A stretch of DNA of 35,771 nucleotides from Alphaproteobacteria bacterium (GCA_028281925.1 JANQIX010000109.1:1-35771); one strand, 5' to 3'. Positions 24,076 to 32,969 are shown, counted from the first letter of the stretch. The notes: generated by a model not told the origin, from the sequence alone. Program-made: numbers and translations.

Positions 24076-25633
24076 ACGAAACGGCCTTCAGCATCGGTCT
24101 CTTGGGCACTGCGATAGCCGCGATCATGCCCCCGCCAGGGCGGTTCTCAAGCCACGCTGCCCCGCCATGGGCCTCGGCGATGGAACGGACCACGGGCAGG
24201 CCAAGGCCCGAGCCCTCGACATAGTTTGCCGTGGCGTTCGGCCCGCGAAAAAAGCGCTCGAATGCTCTTTCCTTCTCGGCATCCGACATGCCGGGACCGT
24301 CGTCCTCCACAGCGATACGGTAGCCGGCCGGAGTATGGTCGAGCCGGACGACAATCTCCGTTCCGCCGTGGTGCCGTGCGTTCTGCAGAAGGGCGATGAT
24401 GCATTGGCGGAGGCGCAAGGGGTCTCCGATCGTCGGGGCGGCGTCGACATCTGACAAAATGGGTACATCGCCGTGCATCATCGCGACTGTGTCGGCCAGC
24501 AGCACCTCCAGGTCCAGATGTTGAAGGGCCAGGCGCGCTCCGCCGGCCTCCTTGCGTGAGATGAACAGCAGGTCGTCGACAAGGCGGGCGGTATGGGCCG
24601 CCGCGTCGCGCGCCCGGCACAGGGCGTCTCTGTATTCCTGGGCTGTCTTGTCGCCGCCCCTGAGCGCGATGTCGCTTTCCCCCTGGATGATCGTGAGTGG
24701 CGTACGCAGTTCATGGCTCACATCCGCCAGAAGCTGCCTGCGGTTGGCCTCCGAGGTCTGTGCCTTGACCAGCATCCGCTGCAGATCGTCGGTGCGGTCC
24801 CTGACGGCCCGTTCAAGCTCGAGGTTGTGATCCGTAAGGGCCCGCGTCCGCGCCTCGACCTGTGTGGCCATGTCGTCCAGTACCTGGCCGACTTCCGCGA
24901 TCTCGTTCCGGCCGGCAACCTGGATGGGCGTGTCGAACCGGCCGGCGGCGAAACTGCGCACGCCGCACATGAGATGGCCGAGCGGTGCCGTGATCTGTCC
25001 GCGATACGACCACAGCGCGCACAGCGTGACGGCGATGGCGAGGACGGCAAACCCGTAAGTGATCCGGTTGGCGAAGACCGTATGGGCCATCGCCTCCTCG
25101 CGTGTCTCGCCGACCTCCTCCAGTTCCTCCTCCAGCGCGTCGGCGATCATGGCACGGAAGTCGCGGTCTATCTCGTCATCCAGCACCGTTGAGAGCATCG
25201 CCCAGGTCTGGCTGGGGGTGTCCAGGGATTGGCCGGCGATGATGGCCTCGAACTTGACGATCAGTTCTTCGATCTTGATCTCGATCCGCGAAAGGAGCTC
25301 AAGCTCTTCGATCTCCTCTTCCCCGACCAGATCGATCTCTTCGCCGATGATGCCGCGAATATCGGAGATGTTGGCGCGGGTGCGGCCGATCAGCTCCGCC
25401 TCGCCGCTGCCCAAGTCGCGATCGCCGATCATCATGGCATCGCCGTACTGTTTGAAGAGCTGATAGGTGTTCGAGGCTAGCAGTAGGTGCCGCTCGTAGG
25501 AGTTATGCGCGAGCGTGATTCTTTGATTGAAGAATTCTGCCCGGCCGGCCGTCCAGATCGCGATCGCCGCTCCACCGAGTGATAGCATCAGCATGGTGAT
25601 GGCGAAAAGGTTGACGAGATTAACGATCCTCAT
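24074..25633 (-). CDS. Orphan sensor histidine kinase
   Basis: The 519-residue protein has two membrane helices (about 6-28 and 190-210) flanking a strikingly acidic helical periplasmic domain with GEEEIEELELL and EEELEEVGETREE runs. A HAMP linker (about 211-263), a HisKA domain with the phospho-acceptor His307 in DVSHELRTPLT, and a HATPase domain follow. The ATPase motifs are LLQNARHHG (N box, Asn418), DDGPG (444-448) and GSGLGLP (474-480). The start at ATG 25633 puts the first helix at the N-terminus. No response regulator is encoded next to it in this window. The ligand is unknown. Confidence 0.92.
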   Translation of the reverse strand: MRIVNLVNLFAITMLMLSLGGAAIAIWTAGRAEFFNQRITLAHNSYERHLLLASNTYQLFKQYGDAMMIGDRDLGSGEAELIGRTRANISDIRGIIGEEIDLVGEEEIEELELLSRIEIKIEELIVKFEAIIAGQSLDTPSQTWAMLSTVLDDEIDRDFRAMIADALEEELEEVGETREEAMAHTVFANRITYGFAVLAIAVTLCALWSYRGQITAPLGHLMCGVRSFAAGRFDTPIQVAGRNEIAEVGQVLDDMATQVEARTRALTDHNLELERAVRDRTDDLQRMLVKAQTSEANRRQLLADVSHELRTPLTIIQGESDIALRGGDKTAQEYRDALCRARDAAAHTARLVDDLLFISRKEAGGARLALQHLDLEVLLADTVAMMHGDVPILSDVDAAPTIGDPLRLRQCIIALLQNARHHGGTEIVVRLDHTPAGYRIAVEDDGPGMSDAEKERAFERFFRGPNATANYVEGSGLGLPVVRSIAEAHGGAAWLENRPGGGMIAAIAVPKRPMLKAVS

Positions 25634-25725
25634 GGTCCGGCCTTTTCTCGTTCCATGCCAAAGGCACCGATCGGGCTCTTGGATACTGATCTCTACGCCT
25701 GGATCGGCAAATCGTCGGCCCATCG

Positions 25726-25742
25726 TTGACACGAATGGTCAA
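25726..25742. promoter_or_regulatory. Dyad upstream of the histidine kinase gene
   Basis: TTGAC and GTCAA form a perfect five-base inverted repeat around ACGAATG, about 93 bases before the kinase start codon. It is a plausible dimeric regulator site, without a recognised owner. Confidence 0.25.
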
Positions 25743-26119
25743 TCTTCCATCGGCCGGCGCTGACGACCCCGATACTCAGAATAAAGACATCATCCAAACA
25801 GCACCTGTCTGCCGCATGAATGGAAGATTTGAATTCGATGAACGGCTGATGAACGGAAGGGTTGCGAGGTATTGCCAGTGGTTCTCGTTGCCAATAACCT
25901 CAATGATATCAAATAAAATTTAGAAAAATCCGCGAAGTATGTTTTGCGGGTCGTGGATAGCTTGGCGTATGAATTCATCCGAACTGGCGAGCGTAGATGG
26001 ACTGTCGCCTCCATTATTCCAACGTGGCCACGCTGTGATCGGGCGCGGCACCTTCATCATCGGTCCCGTGCTCCTTAGCGGCGCGTTAAGTACGCACTGC
26101 CCGCCACGAGAACGCTGAC

Positions 26120-26149
26120 GGGCGCCGGCCCGAGGCAAGGCCGGCGCCC
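26120..26149 (-). terminator. Hairpin after the hsp20 genes
   Basis: GGGCGCCGGCC and GGCCGGCGCCC form a perfect 11-base-pair stem with an eight-base loop, 24 bases after the Hsp20 stop codon. There is no T-run, so it acts either as a weak terminator or as a 3'-end stabiliser. Confidence 0.55.
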
Positions 26150-26172
26150 TCAAGCCGAGCTTCCTTCGGTAA

Positions 26173-26655
26173 TCAACCGGCCGTCTTGATCTCAATCCGG
26201 CGGTGATCGGCCTTCGCCGCTGCCGGCTTCGGCAAGGTGACCGTCAGGACGCCCTTGTCGAACTGGGCCTCGGCCCTGTCCTGCTCGATCTCGGAAGGCA
26301 GGCGCAGGCTGCGGCTGAAGCGGCCATAGGTGCGCTCCACAACGCGACGGCCGGACTCTTCGGTGCCCGTTTCGATCTTCTTTTCGCCCTTGATGGTCAG
26401 GAGGCCGCGCTCCAGCGTCAGCTCGACATCCTCTTCTTCGACGCCGGGAAGCTCCACCGTGATGGTGACGGCCTCGTCCGTTTCTGCGACGTCGAGTCTG
26501 GGCGTCAGGCCGCCGCTGTGGGTGTTGATGGAGAGGGCGTTGCGCCCGAAGGTATCTCCGAACACGCGATCCATCTCACGCCGGAACGATGCGAACGGGT
26601 CGTCGCTTCGCCCCGGCAGCCAATCGCGGCCGAAGGGGATCAATGTTGTACGCAT
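26173..26655 (-). CDS. Hsp20 small heat-shock protein (class A type)
   Basis: The 160-residue protein contains a full alpha-crystallin domain (about 48-145). It has the LDVAETDEAVTITVELPGV start, a GLLTIKGEKK strand, a YGRFSRSLRLP segment and the closing KGVLTVTLPKP, with a short C-terminal tail ending in RRIEIKTAG. It is an ATP-independent holdase chaperone. AGGAG stands seven bases before the ATG at 26655. It lies 109 bases downstream of a second Hsp20 gene on the same strand. Confidence 0.95.
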   Translation of the reverse strand: MRTTLIPFGRDWLPGRSDDPFASFRREMDRVFGDTFGRNALSINTHSGGLTPRLDVAETDEAVTITVELPGVEEEDVELTLERGLLTIKGEKKIETGTEESGRRVVERTYGRFSRSLRLPSEIEQDRAEAQFDKGVLTVTLPKPAAAKADHRRIEIKTAG

Positions 26656-26764
26656 GATCTGTCTCCTCGCCTCGCAGCCAAGGGTCGGACGGCATGCGGG
26701 TGCAGTGCGCGAAGCTCGGTCGCGCGCCGTCCGCCCTTGGTCTGGGGTGGTCCGATGCCTACGG

Positions 26765-27220
26765 TTAGGCGTCGGTCTTCGCGTGCTCCACGGCCGGAGC
26801 GGCGTTGCCGATCGCGATGCGGCGCGGCTTCAGCGCGTCCGGCACCTCGCGATGCAGCTCGATCGTCAGCATGCCGTCGACCAGATCGGCGCCCGACACC
26901 CGCAGGTGTTCGGCCAACTGGAAACGCCGCTCGAACGAGCGCGTCGCAATGCCGCGATAGAGGTAGTTGCCGTTGCCGTTCTTGGGCTGCTCACCCTTCA
27001 CGGTCAGCGTGTTGCCCTCCACCGTGATGTGAAGCGTGTCGGGGCTGAAGCCGGCGACAGCCATGGTGACGCGGTAATCGTCGTCACCCGCCTTCTCGAT
27101 ATTGTAGGGCGGGTAACTATAGGTGCTGGAGTCCGCCCTCAGGGCAGCCTCAGCGATCCGCGAAAGCCGGTCGAAACCAATGGTGGAGCGGAAGAGGGGA
27201 GAGAAATCGAGGCTTGTCAT
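26765..27220 (-). CDS. IbpA-like Hsp20 small heat-shock protein
   Basis: The 151-residue protein is an IbpA/HspA-type Hsp20: an SPLFRSTIGFDRL N-terminus, a YPPYNIEKAGDDDYRVTMAVAG stretch (seen as YPPYNIEK and YRVTMAVAGF), GNTLTVKGEQ and the closing DGMLTIELHREVP. The ATG at 27220 is preferred to the one at 27226, because GGAGG directly abuts the latter but stands six bases before the former. The leader folds into a ROSE-type hairpin over this GGAGG, so translation should be heat-induced. Confidence 0.95.
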   Translation of the reverse strand: MTSLDFSPLFRSTIGFDRLSRIAEAALRADSSTYSYPPYNIEKAGDDDYRVTMAVAGFSPDTLHITVEGNTLTVKGEQPKNGNGNYLYRGIATRSFERRFQLAEHLRVSGADLVDGMLTIELHREVPDALKPRRIAIGNAAPAVEHAKTDA

Positions 27221-27223
27221 AGC

Positions 27224-27300
27224 CATCCTCCATTTGAGCGATGTCTGTTGTGAGAGACCGTGAAGGCGCCATTGTCTCCACGTCTCTTGCGGTCCCTTCG
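27224..27300 (-). promoter_or_regulatory. ROSE-type RNA thermometer in hsp20 leader
   Basis: On the minus strand ATC-G-CTC pairs with GAG-GAT around an AAATG loop (within 27224-27243). This gives six pairs plus a closing C-G, with a single bulged G. The anti-Shine-Dalgarno strand is TCGCT, matching the UYGCU consensus of ROSE elements, and the paired strand contains the GGAGG ribosome-binding site. An upstream hairpin can form between AGAGAC or GGAGAC and GTCTCT. ROSE elements melt on heating and release the start site of small heat-shock genes in alphaproteobacteria. Confidence 0.75.
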
Positions 27301-27442
27301 ATAGGCGACCACGGCGATAGATGTGGGTAGCGCCGGCGGCGGTTCAAGAGGGATCGACATCTGCGCACTCCATGCCCTTGCCCGCACCGGCCGCGGCTTA
27401 TATCAGGGGGAGAGAACTCGCTGATTAAGTGCCAAGGCTGCC

Positions 27443-28273
27443 ATGGCTATTCGCGTCAACAGGCCCAAACGCCCGGCGGGCAACTATCAGTCGGCGCTTG
27501 TCACCGGGGCGACGGGCGGCATCGGCGGTGCCTTTGCCCGGGCACTGCCGGCGACCACGCGTCTGCTGCTGACCGGGCGCAGTCCGGAAGCGCTGGCGGC
27601 GCTGGAGCAGGCGCTGGCGGGCGATGGCCGGGATGTGGAGGCACTGGTTGCCGATCTGTCGGTGGCCGAGGATCGCCGGCGGCTGGCGGAGCGGGCGGAC
27701 GCCCGTGGCATCGACCTGTTCGTCAACAACGCCGGCACCGGCCGGCTGGGTGCTGTGCTGGACCAGCCGCCGGAGGTCGAGGCCGAGACGGTCACGGTCA
27801 ATGTCGTCGCGGTCGCGGAGCTGACGCGCGCCCTGTTGCCGGGCATGCTGGCCCGTGCCAAGCACGACGGGCGCCGCTGCGGCCTGATCATCGTGTCCAG
27901 CGGCACGGCCTTCTCGCCGCTGCCCTATCTCACCACCTATGCGGCCAGCAAGGCCTTTGGACTGTTCTACGCCGAAGGCCTTGCGGAAGAGCTGGCTGCT
28001 GAGCCTGCGGATGTCTTGGCGTTGTGCCCAGGGCCCACGCAGACACGGTTCGGATCGGAAGCGGGCCCGGTATCGGCGGACCGAATCCCCGGCGCGTCGA
28101 AGCCGGCAGAGGTGGCGCGGGCGGCCCTGGACGCGCTAGGCCGCCGCCGCACACTGGCGACCGGCCTTGTCGGCCGACTGGCGGTCGAACCGTTCCTGCC
28201 GCCCCGGCGGATGGTCACGGGCGGACTCGGCAGAGCCATGCGGACCATCGACTGGTGGAGCCGTCGGCGCTGA
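27443..28273 (+). CDS. Short-chain dehydrogenase/reductase (SDR)
   Basis: The 276-residue protein has the cofactor motif TGATGGIG (about 21-28), NNAG near residue 94, an active-site Ser in IIVSSGTAF and the catalytic YAASK. It resembles the DltE/YqjQ-like oxidoreductases acting on lipids or unknown alcohols. AAGG stands five bases before the ATG. It precedes hisZ by 68 bases on the same strand, but no functional link is evident. Confidence 0.9.
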   Translation: MAIRVNRPKRPAGNYQSALVTGATGGIGGAFARALPATTRLLLTGRSPEALAALEQALAGDGRDVEALVADLSVAEDRRRLAERADARGIDLFVNNAGTGRLGAVLDQPPEVEAETVTVNVVAVAELTRALLPGMLARAKHDGRRCGLIIVSSGTAFSPLPYLTTYAASKAFGLFYAEGLAEELAAEPADVLALCPGPTQTRFGSEAGPVSADRIPGASKPAEVARAALDALGRRRTLATGLVGRLAVEPFLPPRRMVTGGLGRAMRTIDWWSRRR

Positions 28274-28341
28274 ACCCGCAGCGGACGTGAGACTGCGCTG
28301 TTGCGCCGTTGGCCCTGCACGGCCTACCTTCCGGCCCCGCG

Positions 28342-29517
28342 ATGATAGACCAGCCCCACTGGGCGCTTTTGCCCGCCGGATTCCACGACACGCTTCCGCC
28401 GGACGCGGCGCATGAGGCGGCGACCGTCGAACATCTGATGCAGAGCCTGACCCTGCACGGCTATCAAAGGGTCAAGCCGCCGCTGCTGGAATTCGAAGAC
28501 ACGTTGCTGGCCGGTGTCGGCGCCGCCATGGCCGTCGACACCTTCCGGCTGATGGATCCCGTCAGCCAGCGGATGATGGGGTTGCGCGCCGACAGCACGC
28601 TGCAGATCGCGCGCATCGCCGCCAGCCGGCTTGGCCATGTGCCCCGCCCCTTGCGTCTCAGCTATGCCGGCCAGGTGCTGCGGGTGCGTGGCAGCGAGCT
28701 GAGGCCTGAGCGCCAGTTCGCCCAAGTGGGCGTGGAACTGATCGGGGCCGACCAGCCGGCGGCGGATGCCGAAGTGGCGGTTCTTGCCGCCCGGGCGCTG
28801 GCAGCGGTGGGCGTCAACCGGCTGTCGCTGGACCTGAACGTGCCGACCCTGGTGACGGCATTGCTGGATGCCATGGCGGTGGACGCGACCGAGGCCGCCA
28901 GGTTGCGGCACGCTTTGGACCGGAAGGATGCCGACCGGGTGTCGGCGATCGGCGGACCTGCCGCCGCATCCCTGTCCGCTTTGTTGGGGGCCAGCGGGCC
29001 GTCGGCGCGGGCTTTGCCGGCGATGGCCCATCTGGAGCTTCCGCCAGCCGCCCAGCGCGAGCTCGACCGCCTGGTCGAAGTCGTAGGGCTTGTCGGCCAG
29101 GCGCTGCCCGATCTGAGCATCACTGTGGATCTGGTCGAGCATCGCGGGTTCGAATACCATTCCGGCGTCAGTTTTACGCTTTTCGCCCAAGGGATTAGGG
29201 GAGAGCTGGGGCGCGGCGGCCGTTACCCCGTGGGGCCCGGACCCAATGGGGATGGCGGTGAGCCCGCCACCGGTATGACGCTTTACATGGACAGCGTGCT
29301 GCGCGCGCTGCCCTTGCCGTCGCCCGAGCGGCGTCTGTTCCTGCCCCTGTCCACGGATCGCGCCGTCGGCGAGCGGCATCGCGAGGCCGGGTGGATCACC
29401 GTTGCCGGGCTGGCAGTGGGCGATGGCCCGGTCGCCGAGGCCCGTCGCCTGGGCTGCACCCATGTCTGCACGGACGGCACGATCGTCCCCGTTGCCGAGG
29501 AGCACGCGGAGCCATGA
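28342..29517 (+). CDS. hisZ: ATP phosphoribosyltransferase regulatory subunit HisZ
   Basis: The 391-residue protein is a histidyl-tRNA synthetase paralogue: LLPAGFHDTLPPDAA at the N-terminus, a VKPPLLEFED motif, MDPVSQRMMGLRADSTLQIAR split around MGLRADST, and a GRGGRYP loop. HisZ lacks tRNA charging and forms a complex with short HisG to catalyse the first step of histidine synthesis. No hisG is visible in this window. The start at ATG 28342 is chosen from the family N-terminus, as Shine-Dalgarno signals are weak. Its stop overlaps the purA start by four bases. Confidence 0.92.
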   Translation: MIDQPHWALLPAGFHDTLPPDAAHEAATVEHLMQSLTLHGYQRVKPPLLEFEDTLLAGVGAAMAVDTFRLMDPVSQRMMGLRADSTLQIARIAASRLGHVPRPLRLSYAGQVLRVRGSELRPERQFAQVGVELIGADQPAADAEVAVLAARALAAVGVNRLSLDLNVPTLVTALLDAMAVDATEAARLRHALDRKDADRVSAIGGPAAASLSALLGASGPSARALPAMAHLELPPAAQRELDRLVEVVGLVGQALPDLSITVDLVEHRGFEYHSGVSFTLFAQGIRGELGRGGRYPVGPGPNGDGGEPATGMTLYMDSVLRALPLPSPERRLFLPLSTDRAVGERHREAGWITVAGLAVGDGPVAEARRLGCTHVCTDGTIVPVAEEHAEP

Positions 29518-30806
29518 CCAACGTCGCCGTAGTCGGCGCCCAGTGGGGCGACGAAGGCAAGGGCAAGGTCGTCGACTGGCTGTCCAGCCGAGCCGACGTC
29601 GTCGTCCGGTTCCAGGGCGGGCACAATGCCGGCCACACGCTGGTGATCGGCGACCGCACCTTCAAGCTCAGCCTGCTGCCCTCGGGCGTGGTTCGGCCCG
29701 GCAAGCTGTCGGTCATCGGCAACGGCGTCGTCGTCGACCCCTGGGCGCTGATGCGCGAGATCGAGCAGGTGCGCGGCCAGGGCGTGGAGATCACGCCTGA
29801 GACCCTCGTTATCGCGGAGAATGCGGCCTTGATCCTGCCGGTGCATGGCGCGATCGACCGCGCCCGCGAGGCGGCGCGCGGGGCAAGCGCAATCGGCACC
29901 ACAGGGCGCGGCATAGGCCCGGCCTACGAAGACAAGGTGGCGCGTCGTGCGGTGCGGGTCTGCGACCTCGCCGACCTACCGCTGTTGCGGGCCAAGCTGG
30001 ACGACCTTCTGGCCCACCACAATCTGTTCCTGACCGGCCTGGGTGCCGAGCCCATGGACCGCGACGCCGTTCTGGCGGAACTGGACGGCGTCGCGGACCG
30101 CGTGCTGGCCCATGCCGGCGTGGTGTGGGAGCGTCTCGACCAGCTGCGCCGCGCCGGCAAGCGCATCCTGTTCGAAGGCGCGCAGGGGGCGATGCTGGAT
30201 GTCGACCACGGCACCTACCCGTTCGTGACTTCGTCCAGCACGATCGCGGCGAATGCGGCGTCGGGCAGCGGCATGGGGCCGGGCACCGTGGGCTTCGTGC
30301 TCGGCATCACCAAGGCCTATACCACGCGCGTAGGCTCCGGCCCCTTTCCGACGGAACTGCATGACGAGATCGGCCAGCGACTGGGCGAACGCGGCCGGGA
30401 GTTCGGCACGGTCACCGGGCGCCGCCGCCGCTGCGGCTGGTTTGACGCCGTCATGGTGCGGCAGGCCATCAAGACCGGCGGAATCAACGGTATCGCGCTG
30501 ACCAAGCTGGACGTGCTGGATGGGTTCGAAAGCCTGAAGCTGTGTGTCGGATATCGTCACCGGGATGCGACACTGCACCACCTGCCGTCGGCGCAGGCGG
30601 CCCAGGCGGCGGTGGAGCCGATCTATGAAGAGATGGAAGGCTGGGCCGACAGCACCTTCGGCGCTCGGTCCTGGGCCGATCTGCCGGCCACGGCAATCAA
30701 ATACATCCGCCGTATCGAAGAGCTGATCGAAGCGCCTGTGGCGCTTCTGTCCACCAGCCCGGACCGGGACGACACCATTCTGGTGCGCGACCCATTCGTC
30801 GACTGA
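29514..30806 (+). CDS. purA: Adenylosuccinate synthetase
   Basis: The 430-residue protein has the full family signatures: WGDEGKGK (11-18, catalytic Asp13), GGHNAGHT (35-42, catalytic His41), GTTGRGIGPAYEDK and a GTVTGRRRRCGWFDAV segment. It joins IMP and aspartate with GTP to make adenylosuccinate in AMP synthesis. The ATG overlaps the hisZ stop (ATGA), so the two are translationally coupled. Histidine synthesis releases AICAR into the purine pathway, a possible metabolic reason for the pairing. Confidence 0.97.
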   Translation: MTNVAVVGAQWGDEGKGKVVDWLSSRADVVVRFQGGHNAGHTLVIGDRTFKLSLLPSGVVRPGKLSVIGNGVVVDPWALMREIEQVRGQGVEITPETLVIAENAALILPVHGAIDRAREAARGASAIGTTGRGIGPAYEDKVARRAVRVCDLADLPLLRAKLDDLLAHHNLFLTGLGAEPMDRDAVLAELDGVADRVLAHAGVVWERLDQLRRAGKRILFEGAQGAMLDVDHGTYPFVTSSSTIAANAASGSGMGPGTVGFVLGITKAYTTRVGSGPFPTELHDEIGQRLGERGREFGTVTGRRRRCGWFDAVMVRQAIKTGGINGIALTKLDVLDGFESLKLCVGYRHRDATLHHLPSAQAAQAAVEPIYEEMEGWADSTFGARSWADLPATAIKYIRRIEELIEAPVALLSTSPDRDDTILVRDPFVD

Positions 30807-30854
30807 CACCGCTTGACGCCCGGCATTAACCGTTCCTTTCCGTTAATCGGCTTA

Positions 30855-30885
30855 GATCGCGAACGGGCCACCAACGGCCGCGATC
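30855..30885 (+). other. Hairpin in the pseudokinase leader
   Basis: GATCGCG (30855-30861) pairs with CGCGATC (30879-30885). The GGAG ribosome-binding element starts at the next base. The hairpin could expose or hide the start region, or act as the 3' end of the purA transcript. No T-run follows. Confidence 0.3.
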
Positions 30886-30901
30886 GGAGCCATGGCACGG
30901 C

Positions 30902-32950
30902 ATGCCGCCCAGCGATCTTTCCAGTTTCCTTGACGGTGGCACGGGCCAGCCGGGCGGGGCCGATGCCAAGGTCGTCGTCAACAAGCGGTATGAGGTCTTC
31001 TGCGACCAGCCGCTGCCGGAGCTGCATGCGCCGACGGCAATGGCCTATTCGGCTACCGACAAGCGTGACGCCAGAAGCGACCTGGTTGCCTATGTCTGCC
31101 GCCCCGGTTTGCCGCCCCGCAGCGAAATCCTTGGTGCGCTGAGGGGGGTCGAAGCGCCGGCTCTGATGCGGCTCAGAGACTATGGCGCAGTGAGGTGGCC
31201 GGCGGATCAGGCACACCGTGCCGTGGTGCTGTTCGACCGGCCGGCGGGCCGCCGCATGACGACCTCGCTCGGCGACCGGCTTGAGGCGGTTCTGGACGAA
31301 ACGATCACTCGCAATGTCATTCAGCCGGCCCTGCAGGTGTTTAAGGAACTGAAGGCCCGGCGTGTCTTTCACGGCTGCATCAATCCGCTGAACATGTTTC
31401 TGAAGGGCGGTGCCAACGGCGGTATCGTCTTCGGGGAATGCGCCACGGCCCCTGACGGATACAACCAACCGCTGATCTTCGAGACGATCGAGCGCGGGAT
31501 GGCCATGCCGGCTGGCCGCGGGCCCGGCACCGTGGCGGACGACCTCTATGCGCTCGGGGTGCTGATCCTGTTCCTGGCGCTGGGCCGCAATCCCGCCGGC
31601 AATATGACGGACGAGCAGATCCTGCAGGCGAAGCTGGATCGCGGATCCTATGCCGCCCTGGTCGGCGACTCGCGGGTGTCGGCCATGATGACCGAGCCCG
31701 TACGCGGCCTGTTGCTGGACGACACGCATCAGCGATGGTCGTTGGAGGACCTTGACCTGTGGCTCAGCGGGCGCCGCCTCAGCCCTAAGCAGCCGCAGCC
31801 GGCGCGACGTGCCCAGCGACCGCTGACCTTTGCCGGACGCGATTTCTTTACGGCCAGGGCACTGGCCTTCACGATGAACCGCCTTCCCGTCGACGCGATC
31901 CGGATCATCGAGAACGGAGAGCTGGATACCTGGCTGCGCCGCAGCATGGAAGACGACGGCCTTGCCGATCGGGTGGAGGAGGGCCAGCGCTCGGCAGCAT
32001 CCGGGTCCGGTGGCACGCTGTCCGACCGGCGCCTGGCGCGCGTGCTGATGGCCCTCGATCCGCGGGCCCCAATCCGCTATCGCGAGATTGCGGCCATGCC
32101 GGAAGGCATTGGCGTGGCATTGGCCGAGGCCATGAGCGGCGGGGACCACACGCAGGAATTGGCCGAGATGATCGGCGCCCAGCTGCCCATCTTCTGGGTG
32201 AACATGCAAGACAACTTCAGCCCGGAATACGTTCCGGTCGTGAAGTCCTTCGAGACCGCGCGCAGCTATCTGGAGCGGGCGATGCCGGGTTTCGGGATCG
32301 AGCGGGTGCTGTACCACCTCAATCCCAGCCTGCCCTGCGCCAGCCCCGTCGTCGCATCCTATTACCCGCAGGAACTGGATGCGCTGATGTATGCGCTGGA
32401 GGACGTCGCCGGCAAACCCGACCGGCCGGCAGAGCCTGTCGACCGGCACATCATGGCGTTCATCCTGTCGCGCCATGGCGGTGTGAGCGACCGCAGCCTG
32501 ATCGGCATGAGCCCGACGGGAAAGCCGATCGAGCGTGTGCTGGGTGTGCTCGATGTCCTGTTCGACGTTCAGCGTAAATGCCGCGCGTTCCCGCTGCCGA
32601 AGCTGTGCGGCTGGGTCGCCTCGCTGATGGAGCCGGCGATCGAGCGCTATCGCAGCGGCACACTGCGTGACCGCGTGCGCAGCGAGCTGGAAAAGCAGGC
32701 GGAATCGGGCGCGCTGAAGAACCTCTATGTGATCTTGCAGAACAACAACCTGACTCAGCGTGACAGCCAGGCCTTTACTCTGGCCAAGCGCGAGTACCGG
32801 CTGGCGACCAAGGTCATCCAGCACCGGCAGCGCGAACTGGACCAGCGCGAGAAGTTCGTCACGGGTATCGGACGGCAGGCGGCGGCGGTGGTCGCCTCGT
32901 TGTTGTCGGCCGTCATCCTCGCGGGCATCGTCGTAGCCGGCGTCGCCTAG
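30902..32950 (+). CDS. Tail-anchored pseudokinase-like protein
   Basis: The 682-residue protein has an N-terminal half shaped like a Ser/Thr kinase. A catalytic-loop-like HGCINPLNMF (157-166) replaces HRDxKPxN: the His and Asn are kept, but the catalytic Asp is Cys and the Lys is Asn. The DFG motif is degraded to VFG (176-178), and DDLYALGVLI (213-222) resembles helix F. No glycine loop is recognisable, so catalysis is unlikely. The C-terminal half is helical with a coiled-coil-like stretch (about 610-655) and ends in a single membrane helix (about 659-680), so the bulk faces the cytoplasm. It is followed after 19 bases by a membrane protein gene. The function is unknown. Confidence 0.8.
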   Translation: MPPSDLSSFLDGGTGQPGGADAKVVVNKRYEVFCDQPLPELHAPTAMAYSATDKRDARSDLVAYVCRPGLPPRSEILGALRGVEAPALMRLRDYGAVRWPADQAHRAVVLFDRPAGRRMTTSLGDRLEAVLDETITRNVIQPALQVFKELKARRVFHGCINPLNMFLKGGANGGIVFGECATAPDGYNQPLIFETIERGMAMPAGRGPGTVADDLYALGVLILFLALGRNPAGNMTDEQILQAKLDRGSYAALVGDSRVSAMMTEPVRGLLLDDTHQRWSLEDLDLWLSGRRLSPKQPQPARRAQRPLTFAGRDFFTARALAFTMNRLPVDAIRIIENGELDTWLRRSMEDDGLADRVEEGQRSAASGSGGTLSDRRLARVLMALDPRAPIRYREIAAMPEGIGVALAEAMSGGDHTQELAEMIGAQLPIFWVNMQDNFSPEYVPVVKSFETARSYLERAMPGFGIERVLYHLNPSLPCASPVVASYYPQELDALMYALEDVAGKPDRPAEPVDRHIMAFILSRHGGVSDRSLIGMSPTGKPIERVLGVLDVLFDVQRKCRAFPLPKLCGWVASLMEPAIERYRSGTLRDRVRSELEKQAESGALKNLYVILQNNNLTQRDSQAFTLAKREYRLATKVIQHRQRELDQREKFVTGIGRQAAAVVASLLSAVILAGIVVAGVA

Positions 32951-32969
32951 CCGCGGAAGGGGGGGCGAT

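Larger units (their letters stand above)
25634..26172. other. Intergenic region upstream of the histidine kinase
   Basis: About 540 bases separate the histidine kinase start from the Hsp20 stop, both on the minus strand. The region holds an Hsp20 terminator hairpin (26120-26149), an AT-rich stretch (about 25780-25940) and a dyad TTGAC-N7-GTCAA (25726-25742) that could be an operator. Short frames of 65-74 codons here look non-coding. Confidence 0.5.

Noticed and set aside
25790..26014. 74-codon minus-strand frame between the Hsp20 genes and the histidine kinase
   Set aside because: Its composition is unlike the neighbouring proteins and no ribosome-binding site is visible.
28324..29505. 393-codon minus-strand frame opposite hisZ
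   Set aside because: It is the reverse of a clear HisZ coding frame with coupled purA downstream.
30623..32824. 733-codon minus-strand frame opposite the pseudokinase-like gene
   Set aside because: It has low-complexity composition without motifs and overlaps both purA and the pseudokinase frame, which has clear features.
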